Assembly: GCA_017407905.1 (NCBI GenBank)
Contig: JAFQVS010000053.1
Coordinates: 1 to 34,686, forward strand
DNA length: 34,686 nucleotides
Source: Bacteroidaceae bacterium
Lineage (GTDB): Bacteria; Bacteroidota; Bacteroidia; Bacteroidales; Bacteroidaceae
Direction of reading: 5' to 3'
In this document: positions 1 through 7,859 of the stretch, piece by piece
Position numbering within the stretch: the stretch's first letter is position 1
How the letters are laid out: the number at the start of each line of letters is the position of its first letter
Translations under genes and position numbers: made by a program
The notes under the pieces: model-generated
Told to the model about the DNA's origin: nothing
Seen by the model: the letters and a program-made list of their open reading frames with translations, nothing else
Database searches by the model: none

Positions 1-50
1 ACCTTTTTGCTACTTAGCCGTACTTTCTCTGTGTGTTAATTGTTAGAAGT

Positions 51-117
51 GTTATTTCCGCTCCTCTTTCGACAAAGAGGAGCTGGCGCGTAGCGTCTGA
101 GGAGGTCGATTGTGTGT
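51..117 (+). repeat. Hairpin repeat unit, subtype A (copy A1)
   Basis: A 67-base unit. It has a first hairpin with arms GCTCCTCTTT and AAAGAGGAGC around a CGAC loop. A short linker holds a 3-bp stem (CGC-GTA-GCG), and TGAGGAG and a GTCGATTGTG tail follow. The same unit recurs at 223-289 and, inverted, at 34610-34680. The bases before it (1-50) show nothing recognisable. Confidence 0.85.
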
Positions 118-146
118 CAAAAAATAATGTTGTATGGGGTTATTTT

Positions 147-196
147 TAACTCCTCACCCCGTTGTGGAGCTCCTCTTTATTACAAAAAAGCGGAGC
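147..196 (-). repeat. Hairpin repeat unit, subtype B (copy B1)
   Basis: Read on the minus strand this has the same plan as subtype A: a GCTCC...GGAGC hairpin, a linker with a small stem, then TGAGGAG. It therefore faces A1. This copy is decayed: one hairpin arm reads AAAGCGGAGC instead of AAAGAGGAGC, and the linker stem has one mismatch. Confidence 0.8.
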
Positions 197-222
197 CGTT
201 TTTGGGTGTTTTAATTAAAAGC

Positions 223-289
223 GTTATTTCCGCTCCTCTTTCGACAAAGAGGAGCCGGCGCGTAGCGTCTGAGGAGTTCGATTGTGTGT
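223..289 (+). repeat. Hairpin repeat unit, subtype A (copy A2)
   Basis: Nearly identical to A1. The 67 bases differ at only a few positions (for example CGGCGCG for TGGCGCG in the linker). It is the outer end of a left arm (223-441) that matches the reverse complement of 34458-34680, including the spacer between units. Confidence 0.85.
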
Positions 290-317
290 AAAAAAATACT
301 GTTGTTTGCAGTTGTTT

Positions 318-366
318 TAACTCCTCACCCTTTAGGGAGCTCCTCTTTATTACAAAAAAGAGGAGC
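318..366 (-). repeat. Hairpin repeat unit, subtype B (copy B2)
   Basis: Subtype B unit on the minus strand. Its linker stem is CCC-TTTA-GGG where other copies have CCCC-GTT-GGGG, so pairing is kept although the bases changed. It is followed 73 bases later by B3 with a shared spacer (CTGTTTGCAGTTGTTTT), which suggests tandem duplication of unit plus spacer. Confidence 0.85.
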
Positions 367-390
367 GGTTTTTTCTGTTTGCAGTTGTTT

Positions 391-441
391 TAACTCCTCC
401 CCCCCGTTGGGGAGCTCCTCTTTATTTCAAAAAAGAGGAGC
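391..441 (-). repeat. Hairpin repeat unit, subtype B (copy B3)
   Basis: Third subtype B unit on the minus strand, in tandem with B2. The large hairpin arms are intact. The loop reads ATTTCA rather than ATTACA. Read-through of B2 and B3 makes a spurious 81-codon reading frame (284-529) of repeated peptide, which I do not treat as a gene. Confidence 0.85.
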
Positions 442-471
442 AGTTTTTTGTATTTGCGTGCATTTTTATAA

Positions 472-523
472 AATAATAGTAAGGCTAACTAATTTTTTTT
501 TTTTAGTCAGCCTTACTATTATT
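472..523 (-). terminator. Terminator of the leftward mannosidase genes
   Basis: Arms at 472-492 and 503-523 pair over 21 positions with a single mismatch around a loop of ten T (A on the minus strand). It lies 40 bases past the stop codon of the GH92 gene. On the minus strand the stem is followed by TTTATAAAA, a reasonable U-rich end. Confidence 0.7.
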
Positions 524-562
524 CAATAATCTTGCTTACTTGACCAGCTCGGGATAGTTTGT

Positions 563-2761
563 TTACTCGGTTACGTCTTTTGTGTACCATTTTGCAGGCT
601 TGTCGCCCATTATGTAGGTTAGTGTGCTGCCTGCTTTAAGGTCGCAGTGGTTGATGTAGGGGAGGGTGTATTCCTTTCCGTCGAGCAGGATAGACTGTAT
701 GTATTTATTGGCCTCGCTGTTGTTCTGTGTCTCTATATTGAATGTGCCACCCTCTACGGCCAGCTGCGCGCTTTTTACGGCGGGGCTGCCGAACCAATAG
801 CGTGCACCGGCGGGCTCGACCTGATAGAATCCGAGGGCCGACATTATGTACCACGCTGACATCTGACCAACATCCTCGTTGCCCGAGAGACCGTCGTGTG
901 CATCGTGATACTGTGTGCTCATTACCTCGCGGATGCGGTCGGCTGCCTTATGAGGCTGCCCCAGCATTGTGTAGAGGTAGAGGATGTGGTGCGAGGGCTC
1001 GTTGCCGTGGGCAAACTGTCCGATGAGGCCCGAAATATCGGGCGAGGGGTCGCCCTCGACGGTCGAGGGGGCAAGGAACAGTGAGTCGAGCTTGGCGAGC
1101 ATCTTCTCTTTTCCGCCGAAGCATTGTGCCATTCCTGCAACGTCCTGCGGAACAAGCCACGTATATTGCCAAGCGTTACCCTCGCAGTAGTCGTCGTCGC
1201 GGTGGGCCGAGAAATAGGGGTTAAAGGGCTCGTTGAAGCTGCCGTTTATCTTCTTTCCGCGCACAAAGCCTGTCGCAGGGTCGAAGAAATTGCGGTACGA
1301 GTGGCTGTTGTTTGTGTGCATCTTGGCGTCGTCGGCGTATCCGAGGGCTGCTGCTGCCTGTGCTGCCGCACCATCGGCAATGGCATATTCCATATCATAC
1401 GCTACCGATTCTTTGAAGGGGTCGCAGGGAATATAACCATATTTTTTGCGCAGTGCGCGGCCGCGACCATCTTGCTCGAAGGTCTTTAGGATGGCCTTGT
1501 AGCCTTTGTGTGCGTCGATGCTTTTTGCACCCTTTACAATGGCGTCGGCTACCACAATCACGCCGGGGTCGCCCACCATACAATCTGTCTCGCAGCCCCA
1601 CAGATGCCACACGGGCAGACGGCCCTGCTTGTCGCAGATGTCTATCATTGTGGCTGCAAAGTGTCCGAAGCGCTCGCTTTGTATGATGCTCATAAGGGGC
1701 ATTTTGGCGCGGTAGGTGTCCCACAGCGAGAAGATGCTGTACATATTGTGGGGGGCGTTGTAGATGTTGCCGTCGGCGCCGCGATAGTCGCCGTTAATGT
1801 CGCTGAAGAGGATGGGGGCGGTCATTGCGTGGTACATTGCTGTGTAGAAGGTGCTTGCGGGCACGACGCTGCTCTCCTCGATGCGTATCTTGCCAAGCTC
1901 GCTCTCCCACGCTGCGTCGGCAGCCTCGGCTACCTTGTCAAATTCCCAATGGGGAACCTCGGCGGCAAGGGCTGCCTTTGCTCCGTCGATGCTAACGGGC
2001 GATATTCCCACTTTAAGCAGCAGCTGCTCGCCCTCGGCGGTGGTAAATGAGGCGCGTCCGTACATATCTTCATTGCCGTGCAGGGTGAAGCTCTCGAATG
2101 GCTTCGAGAATTGTGCGGCAAAATATATTTTCTGGTTGTTGGCCCAGCCTTTCGAGTAGCGGTAGCCGACGATAAGGTCGCTGCCCTCGGCCTGCATCGA
2201 GGTCTCGGTCGAACGGTCCCAGCAACCGCCATTTTCAAGGTCGATGACAATGGCTGCCTGCTCTGATGCGGGGAATGTGTAGCGGTGCATTCCCACGCGC
2301 GCCGATGCTGTTACCTCGGCCTTTATGCCGTAGCGTGTAAGGGGGACGCTGTAGTATCCGGGCTTTGCCACCTCTTGTGTGCGGTCGGCGCTCGACCACA
2401 GTCCCGAGAGTGAGTCGCCGAGGATGCCGCGTGCGTATGTTACCTCGCCTGTTACGGGCATTATGGTTACGTCGAAAAGGTCGCCAATGCCTGTTCCGCT
2501 AAGATGGGTGTGCGAGAATCCGATGACTGAATTTTCGTCCTGATGATAGCCCGAGCACCAGTCCCACGTGGTTGTTACGCTCGTGGGGCCCAACTGCACC
2601 ATTCCAAAGGGAACGTGTGCGCCCACAAATACGTGGCCGTGGCCGCCCGAACCGATGAGGGGGTTGACGTAGGATGTTAATTTGGGGGCTGTGGGCTGTG
2701 GGGCCTGTGTGCAGGCTGCAAGCAGAAGCGCGCCTGCCATCATTATTCTTGATATTTTCAT
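563..2761 (-). CDS. GH92 family alpha-mannosidase, lipoprotein (copy 1)
   Basis: Exo-acting, calcium-dependent alpha-mannosidase of family GH92, 732 residues, the usual family size. A lipoprotein signal (ALLLAAC, Cys17) points to membrane anchoring. Family landmarks: N-terminal beta-sandwich start GSGGHGHVFVGAHVPFG (37-53); FSLWDTYRAKMPL in the (alpha/alpha)6 barrel (344-356); YCEGNAWQYTW (525-535) with the expected general acid Glu527; HGNEPSHH (585-592); GNEDVGQMSAW (627-637), where the acidic pair supplies the base that activates water. Substrate linkage (alpha-1,2, -1,3, -1,4, -1,6 or mannosyl-phosphate) cannot be settled by eye. The start overlaps the last four bases of the upstream GH92 gene (ATGA), so the two are translationally coupled. 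It is the last gene of a minus-strand unit GH5, ROK, GH92, GH92. Confidence 0.95.
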   Translation of the reverse strand: MKISRIMMAGALLLAACTQAPQPTAPKLTSYVNPLIGSGGHGHVFVGAHVPFGMVQLGPTSVTTTWDWCSGYHQDENSVIGFSHTHLSGTGIGDLFDVTIMPVTGEVTYARGILGDSLSGLWSSADRTQEVAKPGYYSVPLTRYGIKAEVTASARVGMHRYTFPASEQAAIVIDLENGGCWDRSTETSMQAEGSDLIVGYRYSKGWANNQKIYFAAQFSKPFESFTLHGNEDMYGRASFTTAEGEQLLLKVGISPVSIDGAKAALAAEVPHWEFDKVAEAADAAWESELGKIRIEESSVVPASTFYTAMYHAMTAPILFSDINGDYRGADGNIYNAPHNMYSIFSLWDTYRAKMPLMSIIQSERFGHFAATMIDICDKQGRLPVWHLWGCETDCMVGDPGVIVVADAIVKGAKSIDAHKGYKAILKTFEQDGRGRALRKKYGYIPCDPFKESVAYDMEYAIADGAAAQAAAALGYADDAKMHTNNSHSYRNFFDPATGFVRGKKINGSFNEPFNPYFSAHRDDDYCEGNAWQYTWLVPQDVAGMAQCFGGKEKMLAKLDSLFLAPSTVEGDPSPDISGLIGQFAHGNEPSHHILYLYTMLGQPHKAADRIREVMSTQYHDAHDGLSGNEDVGQMSAWYIMSALGFYQVEPAGARYWFGSPAVKSAQLAVEGGTFNIETQNNSEANKYIQSILLDGKEYTLPYINHCDLKAGSTLTYIMGDKPAKWYTKDVTE

Positions 2762-5010
2762 TTTGGTTGTGCTTTTAGGTTGAATTTGAGGTTTCTCTTG
2801 TTCAGTAGCTCGTTGTGAGTTATGCGGTACTTTTTAAGAGGGGCGCCGCCGAGGGTCATACTCTCTATATAGTGGCTGTCGGGGGTGGGGCGCGAGGCCT
2901 CTATTGTCAGTGTGCCACGCTCGGTGTCAATCTCGATGCGGTCGAACACGGGGGTGGTGAGCGTGTAGTACGGCTCGGACGGGGTGTCGGGGTAGAAGCC
3001 CATCATCGAGAATACTGCCCACGCCGACATTGTGCCTGTGTCGTCGTTGCCGGGGATGCCGTTGGGGGCTGCCGTGAAGCAGCTGTCGAGCAGTATCTTT
3101 ACCTCGCGCTGTGTGCGCCACTCCTCGCCCTTAACGCGGCTGAAGAGGTAGGGATAGACAATGTCGGGCTCGTTGGCGGGGTCGTAGTGCTTCTCGTCGA
3201 ACACATATTGCAGGCTCTTTATGAAGCCTTTTTTGCCGCCCATAAGACGTGTGAGGCCCTCAATGTCGTGGGGTACGGCAAATGTGTAGCTCCACGCCGA
3301 GCCTTCGTGGAATCCGGGGACGTTCTCGAAATTCTTGCCTGTGGTTGCGTCAAAATCTTCGAGGAATTTGCCCTCTTTGGTAAGGGGACGCAGTGTGCCG
3401 TACTCTTTGCAGAAGTAGTTGCGGTAGCTCTGCGAACGCTTGAGGAATATTCTTGCGTCCTTTTTGTGCCCTAAGGAGTCGGCCATTTGGGCGATGGCAT
3501 AGTCGGCAAGGCAATATTCGAGTGCGTGCGATACGGAGTTGTCGCCCGAGAGGTCGCTCTCGAAGAATCCCAATGGGATGTAGCCCTTTTGAACGTAGGG
3601 GTCGAGGTCGGGGCGTATGGGGTTCTGTGCTCCGGGTGTCGTGGCCGATTTTATCATTGCTTCGTAGGCTGTGCGGTAGTCAAAATCGCGCAGTCCTTTT
3701 ACGTAGCTGTCGGCAATGACGATGGCTGCGGGGTCGCCCTCCATTGTGAATGTCTCGCGGCCGTAAAGTTCCCATTTGGGCAACCAGCCCCACTCTTTGT
3801 ACATATCGACCATTGAGCGCAGCATATTGGTCTGACGCTCGGGATAGACGAGGGTCATCAGCTGGTGCAGATTGCGGTAGGTGTCCCACAGCGAGAAGAT
3901 TGTGTAGCGCGGGTGGTCGCTCTTGGCTGTGAGGCCGCTCTCCATCGTGGGGTGCTCTCCGTTGTAATCGCTGAGAATGTTGGGGTGGATGAGTGTGTGG
4001 TAAAGGGCGGTGTAAAAGACGCGCTTCTGCTCGTCGGTGCCGCCGCTGACGCGTATGCGCCCGAGGTCGTCGTTCCACTCTTTGCGGGCCATTGCGCGCA
4101 GCTGGTCGAAACTGAGGCCGTGCTGCTCTTTGTTTAGGTTCTCGCGGGCATTCTCCATTGATACAAACGATACGCCTACGCGTACGGTTACTTGGTCGCC
4201 CTCGCTCATATTGTCGAACGAGAAGTAGTATCCGATGTTGTCGCCTGCAATTTCGCGGTTGTAGTTTTTGTATAGCTTGTATTCTCCGTCGTCAACTGTC
4301 CAATCGGCCTCGACGCCTTGCAGAAGGGGTTGTTTCTTCCAATAGCCGCTGCTGTCGGGCTTGCGGTTGACGTGCATCACAAAGTAGATGGGGAATACGG
4401 CGCCGGGGTTGTAGCAGAATGTTCCCAAGAGCTTTACGCCCTCAATCTCGTGGTCGCTCACACGGCGCACCATTGCGCCGCTTTCGTTTGTGAGGCCCTC
4501 GCCCAGATTAAGCAGAATGTGGCCCTTCCCGGCGGGGAATGTGTAGCGCTCGCACGAGCTGCGGGTAGTGGCTGTAACCTCGGTCTTTATGCCATATTTT
4601 GTGAGGCGGTTGCTGAAATATCCCGGGGTTGCAACCTCGTCGGTGTACTCCGAACCGTAGCTTGTGTAATCGACGTTAAGCTCGCCCGTGGTGGGCATTA
4701 CGAGCAGCGACGAGGCCTCGGGGCAGCCTACGCCGCTGAGGGCTACGTGGGCATATCCCGTAAAGTATTTGTTGCTATACTCGTAAGGGGCCGACCACCA
4801 GCGTTTGTCCTTGTCGTAAACATTTATGTCCGAGCCCATTACGTTGAATGGTACTACCGACATCATTCCTTGTGGACGCAGGGCGCCGGGGTTGGTTGTT
4901 CCGAAATTTGTGGTGCCGATGAACGGATCGACCCAATCAACGGGCTCCTGAGCCTGTACGCCGAGGCTGATAAGGGCCGTTCCTATTATTGTCAATAGCT
5001 TTATTTTCAT
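2758..5010 (-). CDS. GH92 family alpha-mannosidase, secreted (copy 2)
   Basis: Second GH92 glycosidase, 750 residues. Unlike copy 1, it has a signal peptidase I type signal (MKIKLLTIIGTALISLGVQA, cut near residue 20), so it is likely soluble in the periplasm. Landmarks: FSLWDTYRNLHQL (372-384), GFHEGSAWSYTF (566-577) with putative acid Glu569, ANEPDIVYPYLF (612-623) and GNDDTGTMSAW (654-664). The NEPD and GNDD motifs differ from NEPSHH and GNED in copy 1, so the two belong to different GH92 subgroups and probably cleave different linkages or act at different branch positions. The gene is 15 bases downstream of the ROK gene and overlaps copy 1 by four bases. It is not a recent duplicate: the two proteins diverge throughout. 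Confidence 0.95.
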   Translation of the reverse strand: MKIKLLTIIGTALISLGVQAQEPVDWVDPFIGTTNFGTTNPGALRPQGMMSVVPFNVMGSDINVYDKDKRWWSAPYEYSNKYFTGYAHVALSGVGCPEASSLLVMPTTGELNVDYTSYGSEYTDEVATPGYFSNRLTKYGIKTEVTATTRSSCERYTFPAGKGHILLNLGEGLTNESGAMVRRVSDHEIEGVKLLGTFCYNPGAVFPIYFVMHVNRKPDSSGYWKKQPLLQGVEADWTVDDGEYKLYKNYNREIAGDNIGYYFSFDNMSEGDQVTVRVGVSFVSMENARENLNKEQHGLSFDQLRAMARKEWNDDLGRIRVSGGTDEQKRVFYTALYHTLIHPNILSDYNGEHPTMESGLTAKSDHPRYTIFSLWDTYRNLHQLMTLVYPERQTNMLRSMVDMYKEWGWLPKWELYGRETFTMEGDPAAIVIADSYVKGLRDFDYRTAYEAMIKSATTPGAQNPIRPDLDPYVQKGYIPLGFFESDLSGDNSVSHALEYCLADYAIAQMADSLGHKKDARIFLKRSQSYRNYFCKEYGTLRPLTKEGKFLEDFDATTGKNFENVPGFHEGSAWSYTFAVPHDIEGLTRLMGGKKGFIKSLQYVFDEKHYDPANEPDIVYPYLFSRVKGEEWRTQREVKILLDSCFTAAPNGIPGNDDTGTMSAWAVFSMMGFYPDTPSEPYYTLTTPVFDRIEIDTERGTLTIEASRPTPDSHYIESMTLGGAPLKKYRITHNELLNKRNLKFNLKAQPK

Positions 5011-5025
5011 AAGTTTATTGTTTTT

Positions 5026-6126
5026 TTATTGTTCGTCGAGGCGGCTCAGTGCAAATGAGTAGGCGCCCATACAGATTGCTTGGCTTGCGCCCATACGCGA
5101 AATGGCAATGCCGATGCGCTTTTGGGGGTCGTACTCGACGGTGCGCTCGCTGCCATATACTTTTATTGTTCGTGCCTCGCCTTTGGCAAAGAGGGCAAAC
5201 TCCTCGGGGTTGTCGAGGTCATAGACTTTCATCTGCACGAGGTTCACGCTGTCGCCTTTGAGGGTGGCTATCTGCGAGCGCATCTCTTTGAGCAGCGAGG
5301 GCATAATCCAACGGGCTGCTGCGCACACGCCGCCGCCAAGCACGATGAGGCCGTCGATGAGTGTTACGGCTGTGGCCATTGCGGCGCCGGCCACTGTGCC
5401 CATTGTGGCAAAGGCCTCTTTGGCGGCCTCTTGGTTGCCGGGACGCACTCCGTCGGCAATTTCGCAGATGTCTTTTGGGGTGAGCCCGTGCTCCATATTA
5501 CCCGATTTTTCGCCATAAACGCGTTGTACGGCGCGGATGGCAACGCCGTCCTCTACAATTATTTCGGGCATCATCTTGTGGCGCAGGCAGAAGGTCTCGA
5601 CGCACGAGTTATCGCCTCGGTTCAGTTGGTTGTTTACAACAACGCCGATGCCGAATCCTGTGCCGAATGTGTATCCGATGAGGTTTTTGTACTCTTTGGT
5701 CGAGCCAAGCTCTTTGAGCTTTGCGTTCACCTCGGGCAGCACGCCGCCCAGAGCCTCGCCGTATGCGAAGAGGTCGCCGTCGTTGTTTATAAACACGGGG
5801 ATTCCGAATTTATCTTCGAGGAAGGGGCCCAGCGCCACTCCGTCGCGGAACGAGGGGAAATTGGGCAGGAAGCCGCCTATTATGCCGCGCGGATAGTCGG
5901 CGGGGCCGGGGAATGCGAAACTTATTGCCACGGGCTTTTCGTCGAGCTTGGCAATTACCTGCTCGAATCCCGATACTATGGTTGCGAGGCATTTGTCGAG
6001 GTCGTGGGCATTCGAGGGCATCGAGATGGGGTCGATGATGAATTTGCCGGCCTTCATTGCGCCGAATACGAGGTTTGTTCCTCCTGCATCGAGGGTGATG
6101 ACGATGCGTTTATCGTTACTGTACAT
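5026..6126 (-). CDS. ROK-family sugar kinase
   Basis: Cytoplasmic hexokinase-like protein of the ROK family, 366 residues with no signal peptide. The ATP-binding DAGGT is at 13-17. FINNDGDLFAYGEA (112-125) supplies the likely catalytic Asp116. GTGFGIGVV (155-163) and the second glycine-rich strand IVLGGG (261-266) are also present. The classical ROK zinc motif (CxCGxxGC) is absent; the corresponding region reads CVETFCLRHKMMPE (175-188). There is no N-terminal winged helix, so it is an enzyme rather than a NagC/Mlc-type repressor. Placed between the beta- and alpha-mannosidases, it most plausibly phosphorylates a released sugar (mannose, glucose or an N-acetylhexosamine), but specificity is inference. 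Start ATG at 6126. Confidence 0.88.
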   Translation of the reverse strand: MYSNDKRIVITLDAGGTNLVFGAMKAGKFIIDPISMPSNAHDLDKCLATIVSGFEQVIAKLDEKPVAISFAFPGPADYPRGIIGGFLPNFPSFRDGVALGPFLEDKFGIPVFINNDGDLFAYGEALGGVLPEVNAKLKELGSTKEYKNLIGYTFGTGFGIGVVVNNQLNRGDNSCVETFCLRHKMMPEIIVEDGVAIRAVQRVYGEKSGNMEHGLTPKDICEIADGVRPGNQEAAKEAFATMGTVAGAAMATAVTLIDGLIVLGGGVCAAARWIMPSLLKEMRSQIATLKGDSVNLVQMKVYDLDNPEEFALFAKGEARTIKVYGSERTVEYDPQKRIGIAISRMGASQAICMGAYSFALSRLDEQ

Positions 6127-6214
6127 AATGTTATTTTGTTAGAGTTTTTTACTGTCTGTTACTTTAAAAAGCTGTTCGAGCTTATAAATTGCGTGTCGCT
6201 GTTTATGTGATTAT

Positions 6215-6246
6215 CCTCGTACAGCAAATTTGCAGGCTGTACGAGG
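6215..6246. terminator. Hairpin between the GH5 and ROK genes
   Basis: Arms CCTCGTACAGC (6215-6225) and GCTGTACGAGG (6236-6246) form 11 perfect base pairs around a 10-base loop. The T run lies on the plus-strand side and overlaps the GH5 stop codon, so on the transcribed minus strand the stem lacks a U tail. It may act as an attenuator or processing site that lowers or separates expression of the ROK and GH92 genes, rather than as a full terminator. Confidence 0.5.
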
Positions 6247-6255
6247 AGGTTTTTT

Positions 6256-7575
6256 TTATTTGCTCAGTGCTTTTGTGTATTCTTTGATGATTGCTATTGT
6301 GGTGCTGTCGCAGTCGAATACCGAGTACCAGCCTTGTGGCTCGTGGGGAGGGTCGCACAGAAAATCGTCGCCTGCTTTCCACACCTCGGCGGCGGGACGG
6401 CCCGAGCCTCCCCAGCCCCAGAAGTTACATCCTGCAATTACGCCACCGCACTGTGCGCTGTTTTTTACGTGCCCAAAGACGTAGGAGTAGAGCTTGTCGC
6501 GTGTCTCGACGTCGGCATCGAGGGTGTATTTGTTGTCGCGGCGGCAGAATCCGAATTCTTCAATTACCATAGGCTTTCCTATGCGCTTGCTCATTGCCGT
6601 GTGAAGGTCGATATATTCGCCTGTGCGCTTGCAGGCATTCTCGATGCCGCTGTCGGGTGCGTCGCGCTTGGCCCAGCCCCAATTGAGCGGCCAGATGTGC
6701 ACGGTGAGGTAGTCGATATTGGGGTTACCGTGGATAAATTCGCATAGTTGTTCATCGACCTCGCAACCATAGAGGCCCTCGCTTCCGGTTGATACAAGGT
6801 GGTTGCTGTCGATGCTCTTGATGAGCTTGGCTGTTTCTCCTATCCAATCGGCAAATTGTTTTTTGTTCTCTTTGCCGAAGGGACGGGGCTCGTTGCATAT
6901 TTGCCACGACATAATTGCGGGCTCGTCTTTGTAGTAACGGCCTGTGATTGTGTTCTTGCGCGATACTATTGCCTTGACGTGATTGTAGTACATCTCCATT
7001 GCGCGCTCGTCGCGTACAAAGTCGGCCGAGTATTTTACGTACTCGTTGTAGCCCTCGCCCGAGGCGTTGGGCGAGTCGCCGTAGCCGCACTCGCGCAGGT
7101 AGAATCCGAAGCCGCCGCTCCAATCCCAAGAGTTTGTGAGGTAGATGACTGCGGTCATTCCACGCTTTTCGAGCTCGGCTATTGTGTAGTCGAGGCCGAC
7201 GAGCAGTGTGTCGTTGAGCTCGCCCGGACGCGGTTGCAGATAGGGTTGTACGCTGTTGGCGTTGGCGCTGCCTGCCTCGGCACCTGCCAAAATGCGCAGG
7301 TTCTCGACGCCGATTGCTTTAAGGGCGTCGAGCTCTTTGTGCAGACGCTCGCGGTCGCCTCCCTGCCCGGTCGAGGCAAGAATGGGGGCGCTCCAGAAGT
7401 TTGTGCCTATGTAGTAGTAGGGCTTACCGTCGCGCATAATGTTGGTGCTATCGACTGTTATGAACTTTGCCTGCTCGGTGGCGGGCTGTGCAGGCTTCGG
7501 GCTGCAAGCGCCAAAGATAGTCGCCGAAGCGGCTATTGCGCTGATTGCTAATGCTTTAATCTTTGATGTGCTCAT
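6256..7575 (-). CDS. GH5 family (GH5_7-like) beta-mannosidase or mannanase, lipoprotein
   Basis: A (beta/alpha)8-barrel glycosidase of family GH5, 439 residues, with a lipobox FGAC (Cys24). The opening RDGKPYYYIGTNFW (48-61), GDRERLHKELDALKAIGV (73-90) and NLRILAG resemble subfamily GH5_7, which holds endo-beta-1,4-mannanases and exo-beta-mannosidases such as the Cellvibrio CmMan5A type. The acid/base is Glu229 in WQICNEPRPFG (224-234); the nucleophile is Glu340 in PMVIEEFGF (335-343). With two alpha-mannosidases beside it, an exo-role on a beta-mannosyl residue such as the Man-beta-1,4-GlcNAc core of N-glycans fits better than bulk mannan cleavage, but this is inference. It is the first gene of the minus-strand unit. 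Its upstream region (7576-7680) has TATATTCG at 7625-7618, only a weak promoter match. Confidence 0.9.
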   Translation of the reverse strand: MSTSKIKALAISAIAASATIFGACSPKPAQPATEQAKFITVDSTNIMRDGKPYYYIGTNFWSAPILASTGQGGDRERLHKELDALKAIGVENLRILAGAEAGSANANSVQPYLQPRPGELNDTLLVGLDYTIAELEKRGMTAVIYLTNSWDWSGGFGFYLRECGYGDSPNASGEGYNEYVKYSADFVRDERAMEMYYNHVKAIVSRKNTITGRYYKDEPAIMSWQICNEPRPFGKENKKQFADWIGETAKLIKSIDSNHLVSTGSEGLYGCEVDEQLCEFIHGNPNIDYLTVHIWPLNWGWAKRDAPDSGIENACKRTGEYIDLHTAMSKRIGKPMVIEEFGFCRRDNKYTLDADVETRDKLYSYVFGHVKNSAQCGGVIAGCNFWGWGGSGRPAAEVWKAGDDFLCDPPHEPQGWYSVFDCDSTTIAIIKEYTKALSK

Positions 7576-7785
7576 TTTGTATTATTTGTTTTTTGTCAGT
7601 TTCGGGGATACATTGTGCGAATATAAGAAACTGTTTCCGATTTTTTGGTAAAAAACGTGATTATTTTTCCTATTTAATTATAGCGATTGTTCATTTTTAT
7701 CGCTCGTTGTGTTAAATAATGACAAAAATAGGCTCAATCTCCTTGAACCTCTTTTAAAAATATTTTAAAAATCAAAACAGTTTCT

Positions 7786-7793
7786 TACCTTTG
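7786..7793 (+). promoter_or_regulatory. Putative -7 promoter box for the etf operon
   Basis: TACCTTTG matches the Bacteroides TAnnTTTG element and lies 66 bases before the etfB start. The upstream box is weak (TTTT at 7763-7766, 19 bases away, rather than TTTG). The gap between the divergent GH5 and etfB genes (7576-7859) otherwise shows only AT-rich sequence. Confidence 0.45.
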
Positions 7794-7859
7794 CAGCCTA
7801 ACTTAGCTCGCTGCGCGCTTTTTTAGGGCTGCTTGATGTGGGCATAAAGAATTTGTAAA

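Noticed and set aside
51-441. Possible CRISPR array
   Set aside because: Units are palindromic, of two subtypes, on alternating strands and unevenly spaced; the spacers are themselves similar. No cas genes are present.
284-529. An 81-codon frame with repeated SSSL-QKRG peptide
   Set aside because: It is translation of hairpin units B2 and B3 and their spacer, then of the terminator T run. No start context or family is visible.
5080-6210. A 376-codon plus-strand frame
   Set aside because: Antisense shadow of the ROK kinase; it has no recognisable domain and is rich in Cys, His and Ala, as shadow frames are.
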